Source: Agroathelia rolfsii
Lineage: Eukaryota; Basidiomycota; Agaricomycetes; Amylocorticiales; Amylocorticiaceae
DNA: 64,000 nucleotides
Reading direction: 5' to 3'
Assembly: GCA_018343915.1 (NCBI GenBank)
Contig: JABRWF010000004.1
Coordinates: 2,852,001-2,916,000 of the forward strand
Part shown: positions 48,301 through 58,660 of the stretch, piece by piece
Layout of the letters: each line of letters starts with the position of its first letter
Numbering within the stretch: the first letter of the stretch is position 1
The notes under the pieces: model-generated
Database searches by the model: none
Told to the model about the DNA's origin: nothing
Seen by the model: only the letters and a program-made list of their open reading frames with translations
Program-made: the position numbers and the translations under genes

Positions 48301-50206
48301 ACATTTATGGAGAACGAAATGAAAAAGCGCAGGGATCCGAACATTAGCATGTACACCTTCACGAAGCCTCCGAAGCCGCAGCCCTTGGAGAAGGTTGCTT
48401 CCTACCGGGATGTGTCGTACATTCTTAGCCACCCCAACGAATACATTGACCCCGCCGTCGAACGCACCGAAGATCTGTTCCCTGGTGTTACTTCTGGCTA
48501 TGACTTGGTAAGGTTTATCTCTACTCAAAGTTTGATGCAGCTAATATAATGGTTACAAATGTTTGATAGATTCAAAACGCGCTTTCGCTCGATGTTAGAA
48601 AGTGGAGAAAAATTATCTCCTCTAATACCCGCAAGCTGATCGTTGATAAATCCGTGGAACACGTCGGATCGGACAAGCGATATGTCGACATCGTTAAGGA
48701 TGTCATCAACTTGGTGCCAGTTCATCTGCTAGCTGACGAGATCGTCAGTTTATTTTGCTTCATTTTTTCTTCAATGACTGTTAACTTATGTATTCATCAA
48801 TAGTTTGGTCTGTCAATCAAAACCGAAGATCACCAGCGGGGGATCTATCGCGAACACGAGCTCTACAGAATGCTTGCGAACATCTCGAGGTATGCTGTTA
48901 TACTTTCGGTGGTTTTTGCTCTCTGTCTAAAACTATTGCAAACTAGCTATGTGGCTGATGATATATCCGTGTCCGAGGCATGGCTGGTACGAGAACGTGC
49001 ACGTCGAGTCGTCGATATGCTAGTGGAGCATGTTAATGCACAGTTGGCGAGAATAACTAAAAGTCATGTGAGTTTACCCAGATCCGCCAGGCTGTTTATG
49101 ATTACTAACTATTACAAGCTATCGGTCTCGAGCATTACTGAAGGAGTAGTCCAAATCTTGACTGCACCCAGCGACTACAGCAGGGAGTTCCTCGAAGGGT
49201 TACTCAAGCAAAACGAACGGTTTGCTTCCAATACTCGTCAGACCGCCTCGCTACTCGTCGCAACCCTGGCTCCAGGCGTCGGGCAATTTTGTTTGGCCCT
49301 TACACACGTGATCGATTTCTATTTGAATGACTCTCAGCAAGCTGCGCGTCAGCAAATCCAACAACTCAGTGGTCAGACATCAAAAGAGGCAGGCGAGAAG
49401 CTCCTACAGTACATCTATAATGCTTTGAGTGAGCTTCTGTTTACTGATATTATAATTTATGTTGGATGCTTACTATACACGACTCGAATTTAGATTTGAG
49501 CCCGCCGGTAATGTTATGTTTCGCAAGATGATAACTGCTTTGTGTTCTAATGAGGTGCAGGTCCCTGGCGTTTATCGCACGGCCAAGAGCAGCAAGGACG
49601 ATATTTTTGCTAGTATAGCCAAGGCAAACAACGAGGTAAGTAAATATGTCTATTTCAAGAGCAAATCTTCACAGCATAGTCTAGGAGAATAATGGTAAAT
49701 CAATTGCAAACCTGACCTGGAATGACGTGCTGCTCGGCTGGATTCCTCATGGGTAAGTTCATCGAGTTTTGCAAGATTAAGCCAGAATAGCATTTTTATT
49801 CACGAACCGAAATATCAGTCTTCTTTCCCCCGAGTTCTTTAATTTGGTAAGTCGCAGTTTATTTCAGTATGTTGCAATCACTCAATATAACGACTTGTTG
49901 CTGGTAGGCGTCTGTCGAGATCATCAGGGCTGTGTTTAGCTTGAAGAATCTAGAAAGAGGACCCGGGTCCTCTGGACAGCTAAAACAGTACGTAATCGTC
50001 TCTACCCTTCGCTTCTCTAAATAAACTCCAATTCGATTTCAATATTAGATTTGAGCAAGATGTCTATGGGACAACAGAAATTAAGTATATTGATTTACAA
50101 GGAAAGGTATCATGTTGGCCGCAATCACTTATCCTTCAGGTATGTATTACAATTTCTTAATAAAAAAATGTATCATTAACTATATTCTATATAGTACGAT
50201 GAATAG
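45391..50206 (+). CDS. Psi-factor-producing oxygenase / linoleate diol synthase-like fatty-acid dioxygenase with degenerate P450 domain
   Basis: Ppo proteins oxidise C18 fatty acids to oxylipins. The N-terminal haem-peroxidase (COX-like) half is complete: PGGLSSLFFSFADLVIH carries the distal-His region, and ASSYLDLSPLYGSS follows. MPPNVGALLLLFNRNHN comes next. CSLEFNLMYRWHATLS holds the catalytic Tyr and proximal His. The second half aligns with the P450 fold (TEDQRGIYREHELYRMLANI; FFNLASVEIIRAVFSLKNLE; CWPQSLILQYDE end). However, the K-helix ExxR reads NALRFEP, and the segment before SPEFF reads PHGLLSPEFF where active relatives have a Cys ligand. The dioxygenase step is therefore expected, and a P450 isomerase step is not. 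About 20 short introns occur. The gene end lies 473 nt from the retrotransposon nest. Confidence 0.85.
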
Positions 50207-50679
50207 TTATTTATCGATGTAATATGTACTTATACCATACTTACACAATATATAATTTGCATCATATATAATGTTATAGGATTTGCAAATTATGTAGGGC
50301 CTTTGTCACATTATTGAGGGTTGTAACACACTAGGGTTTTGAAGTTAAAAAAGAATGAAAGTAGGCTATACTTGTGCAAGTTAGGGTACCCTAAAAAAAG
50401 GAGAAAAGTACCAAAAGTACTAGGTAATTTTGCTAATGTAATAATTTTGATAAAATGACATTGCCTATATTAGGTAAATATTATCATTTTTACCAAAATA
50501 GCATATTGAGTAAAAGATGCACAAAATGGATATTTTTTACTTTTAGTAAAAGTCTATCTATAACTATTTCTTTTACTTAAGGTAAATGTTTATATAAACA
50601 AGCAGCCTCTTTTATGCATACTTTTATCTTGAGTAATAGAGATTGTTAAGAGCTGCCTTGCAGCTAGCTCAAGCAGTGC
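50207..50679. other. AT-rich spacer, possible decayed LTR
   Basis: This region has no gene. A TGTAACAC start near 50326 and a TATATAAACAAGC element near 50591 could be relics of an unrelated LTR (copia LTRs often begin TGTAA), but no matching end or target duplication was found. The first 120 nt are the Ppo 3' flank. Confidence 0.25.
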
Positions 50680-52380
50680 TATCAAGGGTGTACTCCTTGA
50701 CTAAGTGACATTGGGCATGGAGAGCCTACTTGTACACTTAACCAAACAATACACTTACTTAATGCTAAGTTTAAGTACCTATACAAGAGTGTTCCCACAG
50801 ATATCCAACCTTTATTATATTGAAGGTGGACTGGGTACTTTCTTAGCTCTTATATATTCATTGCTCTTTAATTTACATACATATGTGAGGGGATTTGCAC
50901 CACCTCCAAGTATGTAGAGAGAGAGAGAGGGAAGAAAGGGGGAGGGGCTAGGACATGAGGCCTAGGCCTAGAGAGTTGTCAAGGGTACACTCCTTGACTT
51001 GATGAAATTGAAGGTCAACACCCACAAATATCTTCAAATGCAACAAATGCCCTTCTTAACAATTAAGTCTTACGAAGTACCTAAGAGTAACAAGTTTTCC
51101 CACAGTTACGCAAAACCCTTATCTATTGGGGTGCACCGGGTACTCTGCTTATTATCCTACGATGCTCTTATGATATTTCACACACACACGCTGAGGGGAT
51201 TTGCACCACCTCCAAGTAGGGATGAGGAGAGAGAAGGAAAGAGGGGGGGGGCTAGGACAAAGGGCCTAGGCCTAAGAGGTATACCCTGAAGGCAAAGATA
51301 TTATTAGTAATCTCTAAATAAGCGGATACAAAAACCTATACTTGCCTGAAGGCAAAGAGGTCAAAGCTGAGCTCTTCAGGACAAGTTACATGCACTATTT
51401 ATACTACTATGAAGGGGTCCGTGTGCAGCCTTGTTGGTCTGTGTGCAGAGGGGATTAGAAGCATAATTGTGGTAATGCAGGGGGAGATCTTTTAACCTAA
51501 CTCCACCGGGCATCCGTGTGGAGATCTGTTTCTAGACTGGTACCGGTAACCGTTAGGAATTGATCAGGGAAGGAAGTCTGTGTTCCTAGGCTGTGCACGG
51601 TGATGAAAGAAAATGTGCGCAGCCCCGAGATTACTCCTGTGACGTACGGCTTGGAACACGTGAGGGCCAATCACATGACCACTACACTGCCCACAGTCCA
51701 TGCCCTAAAGGGGTAATTTTATAAGAAAAGAGAAAGAAAAGTAAAGAAAATTCAATAACTAAATAAATAATTGTCCAAATAATATAAGAGAATAACCGAA
51801 AAATCGGCAAAATTTCCCATCTCATGACAAGAGTATACCCTGAAGGCAAAGATTTAATTAGTAATCTACTTGAGTGAATACAACCTTTGGATTTACTTGC
51901 CTGAAGGCAAAGAGGTCAAAGCTGAGCTCTTTAGGACAAGTTACATACACTATTTATACTATTATGAAATAGTCCGTGTGCAGCTTTAATGGTCTATGCA
52001 CAGAGATAGAAGCATAAAGGTAGCAATGCAGGGGAAGAACTTTCATCCTAACTCCACTGGGCATCCATGTGGAGATTCGTTTTTGGACCAGTACTAGTAA
52101 CCATTAGGAATTATTCAGGGGAGGAAGGCTATGTTCCTAGGCTATGCGTGATGATGAAATAGAAGTGCGCACAGCCCCAAGATTACTCCTGTGATGTGTG
52201 GCTTGGAACACGTGAGGGCCAATCACATGACCACTGCACTGCCCACAGTCCATGCCCTAAGGGGTAATTTGATAAGAAAATAAAAGAATAATGAAAGAAA
52301 ATTCAGTAACTAATTAAATAGTAGTCCAAATAATATAAAAGTATAACCAAAAAATTGGCAAAAATTCCCTTCTCATGACA
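50680..52380 (-). mobile_element. Old solo LTR (family 1), interrupted by a second solo LTR
   Basis: The LTR starts TATCAAGGGTGTACTCCTTGAC (terminal TG mutated to TA) and ends CTCATGACA at 52380. The 5 bp on both sides are AGTGC (50675-50679 and 52381-52385), a perfect target duplication. It is split at 50976/51835 by another LTR. The two outer pieces together (about 845 nt) match the inner LTR block for block (GAGGGGATTTGCACCACCTCC, CCTGAAGGCAAAG twice, GGGCCAATCACATGACC). No internal coding region remains, so it is a product of LTR-LTR recombination. CpG sites are largely TG/CA, indicating age. Confidence 0.85.
50977..51829 (-). mobile_element. Solo LTR (family 1) nested inside an older solo LTR
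   Basis: This LTR is 853 bp. It begins TGTCAAGGGTACACTCC and ends CTCATGACA. AGAGT lies at 50972-50976 and again at 51830-51834, a perfect 5-bp target duplication. It contains the family hairpin and self-primer-like block (GAGGTCAAAGCTGAGC). Retained TG...CA ends and fewer CpG losses make it younger than its host LTR. Confidence 0.88.
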
Positions 52381-52627
52381 AGTGCAGTAATGCCTCTGGA
52401 GTACTAACTGCTAAGTGACTCACTGCTAGATAGTAGCCCTGTGGGGTCATGAAGTCACCTCTTCAATATTTCAGAGCTTGCAGTAATATAGGCATTATAG
52501 CAAGCAGGCATACATATTGCAAGTTGATTTGGGTAATCTAGCAAGAACAAGTATAAAGCAGGGGATGTTAAGCTAGAGAGAGAAAAGAATGAAATACTTG
52601 AGGATGCTTGAGTCTATAGGTTGATCA

Positions 52628-52916
52628 TATCAAGGCTTACACTTTTGACATAACCAACAAATGTAAGCCCTCTCAAAGGTACAAGGGATGGGTTGTAGGA
52701 CCCTCTTTTACTACATGTTACTAGGTTGGTTCTTAATCAGACACACATGTGCTCCTGTTGCTATCCTTTATAATAGTGTCAACTAAACCTCTACTTTGTT
52801 AGGGTCATGGTTGGTACTCTAGCACTAGGCTTCCTGTATACTTCCTTCACATCAAATAGAGTTTTAATGGACTTCTTACTTGGAGTAGGCAGCTTAGCCC
52901 TCCGTACTCTACATAT
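52628..52916 (-). mobile_element. LTR fragment (family C-like), truncated by element B
   Basis: It starts TATCAAGGCTTACACTTTTGAC. It follows the LTR at 61956 through GTGCTCCTGTTGCT, CATCAAATAG and GGCTTAGCCC, at clearly lower identity. It breaks at 52917, where the LTR of element B begins. Its remaining part, if present, must lie to the right of B, outside the window. The 247 nt to its left (52381-52627) are plain spacer. Confidence 0.7.
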
Positions 52917-53869
52917 TGTCAAGAGCACACCTGACTCTTGCCACCAAAACTCAACCTAGGCCTACGTCAACCCCTCAAAGGTACGGGGTAGCCAAGTAAC
53001 GGCTGTTTTACAACTCCCAAGGCTAGGGATGCATAGGTGTACACTTCCTTGCGCTGTTGCAGCTGTCACGCAAACTAGAGTCTTTGTATCACCAAGCTTT
53101 ACTCTAAGTCTACAAGACTTTCAAGCGAGGTCTACACGCAGAACACTGGTTGTCTTGTGTATGCCGCTAGGCGTGCGATGTATCTTAACTGCGATAAGCA
53201 CAGGGCAATGCCTTTGCTTACTTGAGTGCACTAAGCACTATGTATGTGTTTACAGAAACGCAAATGGTCACCCAATGGGCTGGACCTGTCTTATGCATTC
53301 TAACGTAGAGGGGCACGGAGCGACCTCTAAACAACCAGTAGCACTAAGCACACTGGTTACCTCTTAGCACAGAGCAGGGAGGATTTTTGTGGAGAAAGAG
53401 AGAAGGGAGATAGGCTCTGAAGACGAAGTTTTTATTATGTTAGTAATTATCTAATACATAGCACTACTGTGCTTACCTGAAGACGAAGAGAACGAATCTG
53501 AGGTCTTCAGGTAGAGGCACTACAGGGTTATATACTAATTCTACCTGGTCTGTGCGCAGCTACATGGTCTGTGCGCAGTACTGCTAAGTATGGCGTGATA
53601 TTGCGCCATTATTAGTTATAGTGAGTTTACAGTGGTGTCATGATCCGGACCCATGCTCTAGACTCTGCTTACATAATATGTCACATGACAAGTGGTCACA
53701 TGATGGCCAGTCACATGGTCGACTGGTCACATGACTTGCTTAGTCATCAGAATGCGCGTTTACATAATATACAATATGTACATCAAAAAATAGAGAAAAA
53801 TCGGGAAAAATTCAGAAAAATATTGAAAAATTCAAAATAAAATTATAATACAACGAGCGACTCGTAACA
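52917..53869 (-). mobile_element. LTR of Ty3/gypsy element B (3' LTR in sense orientation)
   Basis: It starts TGTCAAGAGCACACC and ends CTCGTAACA, 953 bp, with TG...CA ends. The adjoining internal sequence begins with a sense-strand polypurine tract (GGAGGGGGTAA) and then the minus-strand pol end. It carries its own version of the hairpin at 53474-53513 and a GTGCGCAG repeat near 53555-53580. The opposite LTR is not in the window. Confidence 0.8.
53474..53513. other. Hairpin in LTR B
   Basis: TACCTGAAGAC (53474-53484) and GTCTTCAGGTA (53503-53513) pair over 11 bp with an 18-nt loop. It occupies the same place as the hairpins of LTR A and LTR C. Confidence 0.7.
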
Positions 53870-53880
53870 TTACCCCCTCC

Positions 53881-54257
53881 TTAGGGGCAATCCGCCTCGG
53901 GTTGCCATTCTGTCAAATTGTCCCAATTTTGGAAAGGTAAGAGGCCAAAGGTTGCCGCACTGATTTTTCTTGGTGCACTTGGATTAGACTTATAGAAATC
54001 TTTGATGGCATCATCTGCATGCATGTCTGATTCCCTAACCCAGGTTTGTTCCCCTGGGTATCCTTTCCAGGTGACTAAGAATTCTAGTTTGCCACGCCGT
54101 AGTCTTGAATTGAGTACTTCTTCCATCTCGTACTCTTCTTCTCCTTCTACTTCTACTGGCGGTAACGGCTTTTGATGGCGATCTGAGGCATGATGGGGTT
54201 TTAGCAAATGGACGTGGAAGACATTGTGTATCTTAAGGTTATCCGGAAGGTCCAATT
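53881..54257 (-). pseudogene. Element B pol, C-terminal part (integrase end and chromodomain)
   Basis: It encodes IHNVFHVHLLKPHH, the standard integrase C-terminal phrase, then a chromodomain: YEMEEVLNSRLRRGKLEFLV followed by TWKGYPGEQTWVRESDM. It ends at a stop at 53881. It is cut from the rest of integrase by element A, inserted at 54258. The reading frame resumes exactly beyond A at 61221, with the CAATT duplication counted once. Confidence 0.85.
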
Positions 54258-55089
54258 TGTCAAGGGTACACTCCTTGACTGTGCAAAGGGTGAACTCTCA
54301 AACACTACAATCGAAGTACTACACAAATATGGTTTTCCCACAGATATGTTCCCTGATTTATTGAAGGGCAACACCGGGTACTCTTCCATATCTATGTGCA
54401 AGGCTCCTACTCTTATTCCGATAGACTTTGTAAACTACTTGAGGGGATTTCCGCCACCTCCGGTGTGATTGAATACTATAGCTGAGACGGGCTAGGCCCT
54501 GCGGAATGAACCCTGAAGGCGAAGTTTCATTGAGTAATACTATAAGAGAAATACAAACATATAATACTTGCCTGAAGGCGAAGAGGTCAAAGCTGGCCTT
54601 TCAGGACAAGTTACATCAACTACTTATACTACTTGCGGAAGCTCCGCGCTAGTTCCGCTGCGGAGGCAAAGAATAGAGGAAGTAGATTATGCAGGGGAAG
54701 ACCTTTTCCCTAATTCCGACGGGCAGCCATGCGGAGATACAACACTTCCGGAGGTTCCGCGCTCAGGAGCGGAGCTCCGCAGGAGCTCGGGAGCAGAAGC
54801 TCGGAGGTGTGTAACGGAACCAGTATCCGTTAGGAATCGGTCAGTGGTCGGAGGTTTGTACTCCGGAGTTGTGCGGAATGGTGAACAGGAAACGCACAAC
54901 TCACGATTACTCCTGTAGCGTGCGGCTTAGTCACATGAGGGCCAATCACCTGACCGTTCACTGCCTACAGTCCACGCCCTAAGGGTAATAAAAGAAAAAG
55001 ATAAAAGGAGACGAAAATTCGTAAAAATAGTTCCAATAAAAAATTAAATAATTTGCAAAAATTCTGTCCATATTTTCCAACTCATGACA
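54258..55089 (-). repeat. 3' LTR of element A (left copy)
   Basis: TGTCAAGG...CATGACA ends with a 5-bp inverted repeat TGTCA/TGACA. The first 22 bases fold back on themselves (GTCAAGG, 7-nt loop, CCTTGAC). The hairpin at 54567-54610 and duplicate CCTGAAGGCGAAG motifs (near 54515 and 54570) are present. Confidence 0.92.
54567..54610. other. Hairpin around the self-primer sequence in LTR A
   Basis: CTTGCCTGAA pairs with TTCAGGACAAG (one bulged A) around a loop that contains AGGTCAAAGCT, the complement-defining self-primer block. The right LTR has the same structure at 60694-60737. Confidence 0.6.
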
Positions 55090-55102
55090 TTACTCCCTTC
55101 CT
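55090..55102 (-). promoter_or_regulatory. Polypurine tract of element A
   Basis: On the sense (minus) strand AGGAAGGGAGTAA directly precedes the 3' LTR. The pol stop codon (55101-55103) overlaps it. Equivalent tracts ending GGGGGTAA precede the LTRs of B and C. Confidence 0.75.
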
Positions 55103-58100
55103 ACGGGGATTTCCTCCGGAATATCCCTAGCTCCCATCCCGCCGTCGTTGATGCTACTGTCTCCGTAAAGTTTTCTAGCGGTCGAAAGGGAATCTCCGCC
55201 ATTACTGCAGCTGTCAGACGCTTCGGAGCACTTGGGAACTTCCGGTGAAACTTTTGGATCAGCTCCGAAGCATTCCGCACATCCGCTTCCTTCTCCCATG
55301 AGTCCTCCCCCGGATATCCTTTCCAAACCACAAGGTATTCGATCTTTTTAGTCCTCCTATTGATCCGCGAATCTTTGATCTCCTGGACTTTATGTTCCTC
55401 TTCTCCTTCAATTTCCACGGGCTCCGGAGGTTTAGTATGTCGTGCGGATGGCACATGTGGTTTCAGCAGGGAGACGTGGAAAACATCGTGGATTGCCCAT
55501 CTCCGTGGTATGGCCAATCGGCATGCTCTATCTCCGACGATTTCCGTCACTTTGTAAGGACCGACCCACTTGGCGGAGAGTTTCTTACTAGGCTGTTGAA
55601 GCTTCAGGTTTTCTGTACTAAGCCATACCAAACTACCCTTTGTGTACTTAGGGTGTTCACTTGCATGTTTGTCAAAGTAATATTTCATCCTTTTGTTTGC
55701 AAGGTTAATGGCGGCCTTAGTGTCTTCCTGAAGCTCTGAGACCTTTCCGAGCCAGTTCTCCGCTCCGACAGTGTTTACAATTCCAGCCGTTGTGAGGTCC
55801 ATGTGCGGGGAAAATCCATAATTCAACTCAAACGGAGAAAATCCTGTTGCTGCTTGTTGCCGATTGTTGAGAGCAAACTCCGCCACATGAAGTACACCAG
55901 CCCAATCACTTTGGCGATGGGAGACATAGTTCCGAATGTATGCTTCTACTTCCTGATTGAGCCGTTCCGTTTGTCCGTCAGACTGAGGGTGATAAGCTGT
56001 GGAGAGAGAGGTCTTTATTCCTAGCTGCTTATGGATCTCTCTCATCACTTTACTGGCGAATTGAGGGCCACGATCTGAAGTCCACTGTTTCGGAAGACCA
56101 TGCAAGCGGAAAATGTGCGTGAGGTAAACATCCGCCATCTCCGCCGAAGTGATTGCCTCTCTGGTCGGAATCAAATGGCACATCTTTGTGAGACGGTCTA
56201 CTACGACGAGAATAGAGTCGAATCCTTGTGATTCCGGGAGCTTAACTATCATGTCGGAAGTTACGTGTTCCCATGGGCGCCCCGGAGCTGGGAGCGGAGC
56301 AAGGAGACCTGCCGGAACTTGTCTGGAAGCTTTGTTGGCCTGGCAAGTTAGACAGGACTCAACGTAAACGTTGACAGCCTTTGTAATTCCGGGCCACCAG
56401 TAGTTTCTGCTAACCAGTTTCAATGTCTTGTGCCTGCCGGGATGTCCTGCTGCAAAAGAGTCGTGGTATTTCTTGATGATCTCCGATCGGAGCTCCGGAT
56501 CACGGGGAACATAAATCTTTCCTCTGTGGAGAATAAGACCATTTTCCTCATTCCACTCCTCAATGCCTTTCTGCAATTTCACAGGTCCGAGCTCCTTAAC
56601 AACTGAAAGTGCCTCCGCTACTTCCGCATCCCTTCCCTTCTGCCTAATCCGGTCCAAGATCTCCTTTTCGCCATGGATCTCCACATGTCCTCTTCGAGCA
56701 GCATTGATGCGGAATAACTTGGGGTCCAGTACCACTTGATCCATATTATCTTCGGAGTCAGATACTTTAAAATCCGGTCGACGGGAGAGTGGGTCCGCTC
56801 TTCCATTCTCCGATCCCTTTTGGTAGGAAATGACAAAGTTGAACTCCGAGAAGAAAAGAGACCATCTTGCTTGCCTCCGCGTAAGGTTCCGCGCTGTTTT
56901 CCAGTACTCCAGATTTTTGTGATCTGTCCGGATTTTGAATGTTTGAGGTAAGCCAATCAAATAGTGGCGCCAGTTGTCTAGTGCTCGAATGATTGCGAGC
57001 ATTTCCTTGTCCCAGATATCATAGTTCCGCTCCGCTTGATTCATTGACTGCGAGAGAAAAGCGACTGGCCTCCACGAGTCATCGGACTGTTTCTGGAGAA
57101 GAACGGCTCCGGTAGCGTAGCTAGATGCATCCGTCTCCACTCTGGTTTCCGCATGCTGATTGTACCCAGCTAGAACTGGTGCTGTTGTAAATGCCTTTTT
57201 GAGAGAATCAAAAGCATCCTGCTCCGCTGATCCCCAAGTCCATTCAACTTTTCCGGTGAGACGATCCAATGGTTTGCAAATGGCTCCAAAGTTTTTGACG
57301 AACCTCCGGTAATAGTTTGCTAACCCTCGGAACTGGCGGACTTCTGACACTTTAGTCGGAACAGGCCAATCCAAGATTCCGCTGACTTTCTCCGGACTCA
57401 TCCTTATCTGGCCGAAGGAGATTAGTGCTCCGAGGATATCGACCTCCGGTACATCATACTCAAACTTCTCAAGATTAGCGTAAAGGTCATTTGCTTTTAG
57501 GATCTTCAGGACCTCTAGCACAAAGCTCCGGAGTTCCGCCTCATCCTTTCCTCCCACGATAATATCATCAATGTAGTGTACAATATGTCCCGTTTGATGC
57601 AAGTGATATAGTACATCATCCATCATTGTCTGCATTGTTGCGGGGGCATTGCACAGTCCAAAAGTCATAACAAGCGGCTCAAACAGCCCACGGTTGGTAA
57701 TGAAGGCAGCCTTATACTCATCTCCCTCCCTTATGCGAATATTATTGAAACCCCAACGGAGATCAATCTTTGCAAAAGTCCGGAATCGAGTCATCTTGTC
57801 CTGTAGTTCGGAGATGAGCGGAAGTGGATAAGCGTTCTTGATTGTCTCCGCATTCAGCTTCCGATAGTCTTGAACTGGTCGGAGGGTGCCATTCTTTTTA
57901 GGAACAAAAAACATTGGAGCAGCGATCGGACTTTCCAACTTCCGGATGTATTTCTTCGTGAGGTTCTCTTCCAGGTATTCATCCAGTGCCTCCGACTCCT
58001 TGGGTGACAAGGGGTATGCCTTACTTCTTTTAAGATCGGCTCCTTCTTTTAGGAGAATCTTGTGATCCCACGGCTTTCTTATAGGGAGGCAGAACGAATC

Positions 58101-58660
58101 CTCCTTGGAGAAGACCGTGCTATACTCCTTTGCCCAGTCCGGAAGTGATCAGAGCTCCACCGACGCGGATATCTTAGCATCTGAGTCCAACTTTACATTT
58201 GCCTGTTTCCAATTAATGACTGGGTTCTCTAAACGTAGCCAGTCAATTCCGAGTATAACATCCTCCGGCCCAATGTCTGTGACTAGGAATGGAAGGCGCT
58301 TTTTAACGTCTCCGATCGTAGTGTTTAATATAGCTACGTGAGTGATCAAGCCAGACTTATTTGCGGAATTGTCTATGTTGTATACGGAAACAGGTTTAGG
58401 TAAAGTTTGTACATGAATTTTATTTTTCTTTACAAAGTTTTCATGTACAAAAGATGAAGAGGCACCGGAGTCAATCATAGCTGAGGTAGAGAGAGATGAG
58501 AAAAGTCCATGGAATATAATAGGTATATGCAGGTGCTGTCCATTTGCACCTGAGACAGAGGAAAAGATAGAAATAGAAGTAGAATTACAAGATGAGAAAG
58601 AAGACAATCTATTTTGAATATATGGGTCAGCCAGAATGGCCCTTTCTTCTGACCCCCTTA
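55101..58660 (-). pseudogene. Element A pol: protease, reverse transcriptase, RNase H, integrase, chromodomain
   Basis: Read in the -1 frame relative to gag. Protease has AMIDSGASSSF (catalytic DSG). RT shows MTFGLCNAPATMQTMMDD and the active-site YIDD (HYIDDIIVGG). RNase H begins VETDASSYATGAVL. Integrase has the zinc-binding HHCC region (HPGRHKTLKLVSRNYWWPGI, CLTCQANK). The DDE core includes VVVDRLTKMCHLIP, TSDRGPQFAS and YHPQSDGQTERLNQE. The chromodomain is IEYLVVWKGYPGEDSWEKEA. A TGA at 58149-58151 splits protease from RT (VEL-stop-SLPDW). All other sections are open. It is typed as a pseudogene because of this stop. Confidence 0.9.

Noticed and set aside
1..50206. Biosynthetic gene cluster or other novel multi-gene system
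   Set aside because: Neighbours are mostly unrelated housekeeping genes on both strands. No tailoring enzymes, transporter plus regulator set or shared promoter motif was seen.
54568..54918. Open frame of 116 codons on the plus strand of LTR A, repeated at 60695-61045
   Set aside because: It lies antisense within the LTR, is Arg/Ser/Gly-biased and has no family likeness. Its duplication only reflects the two LTR copies.
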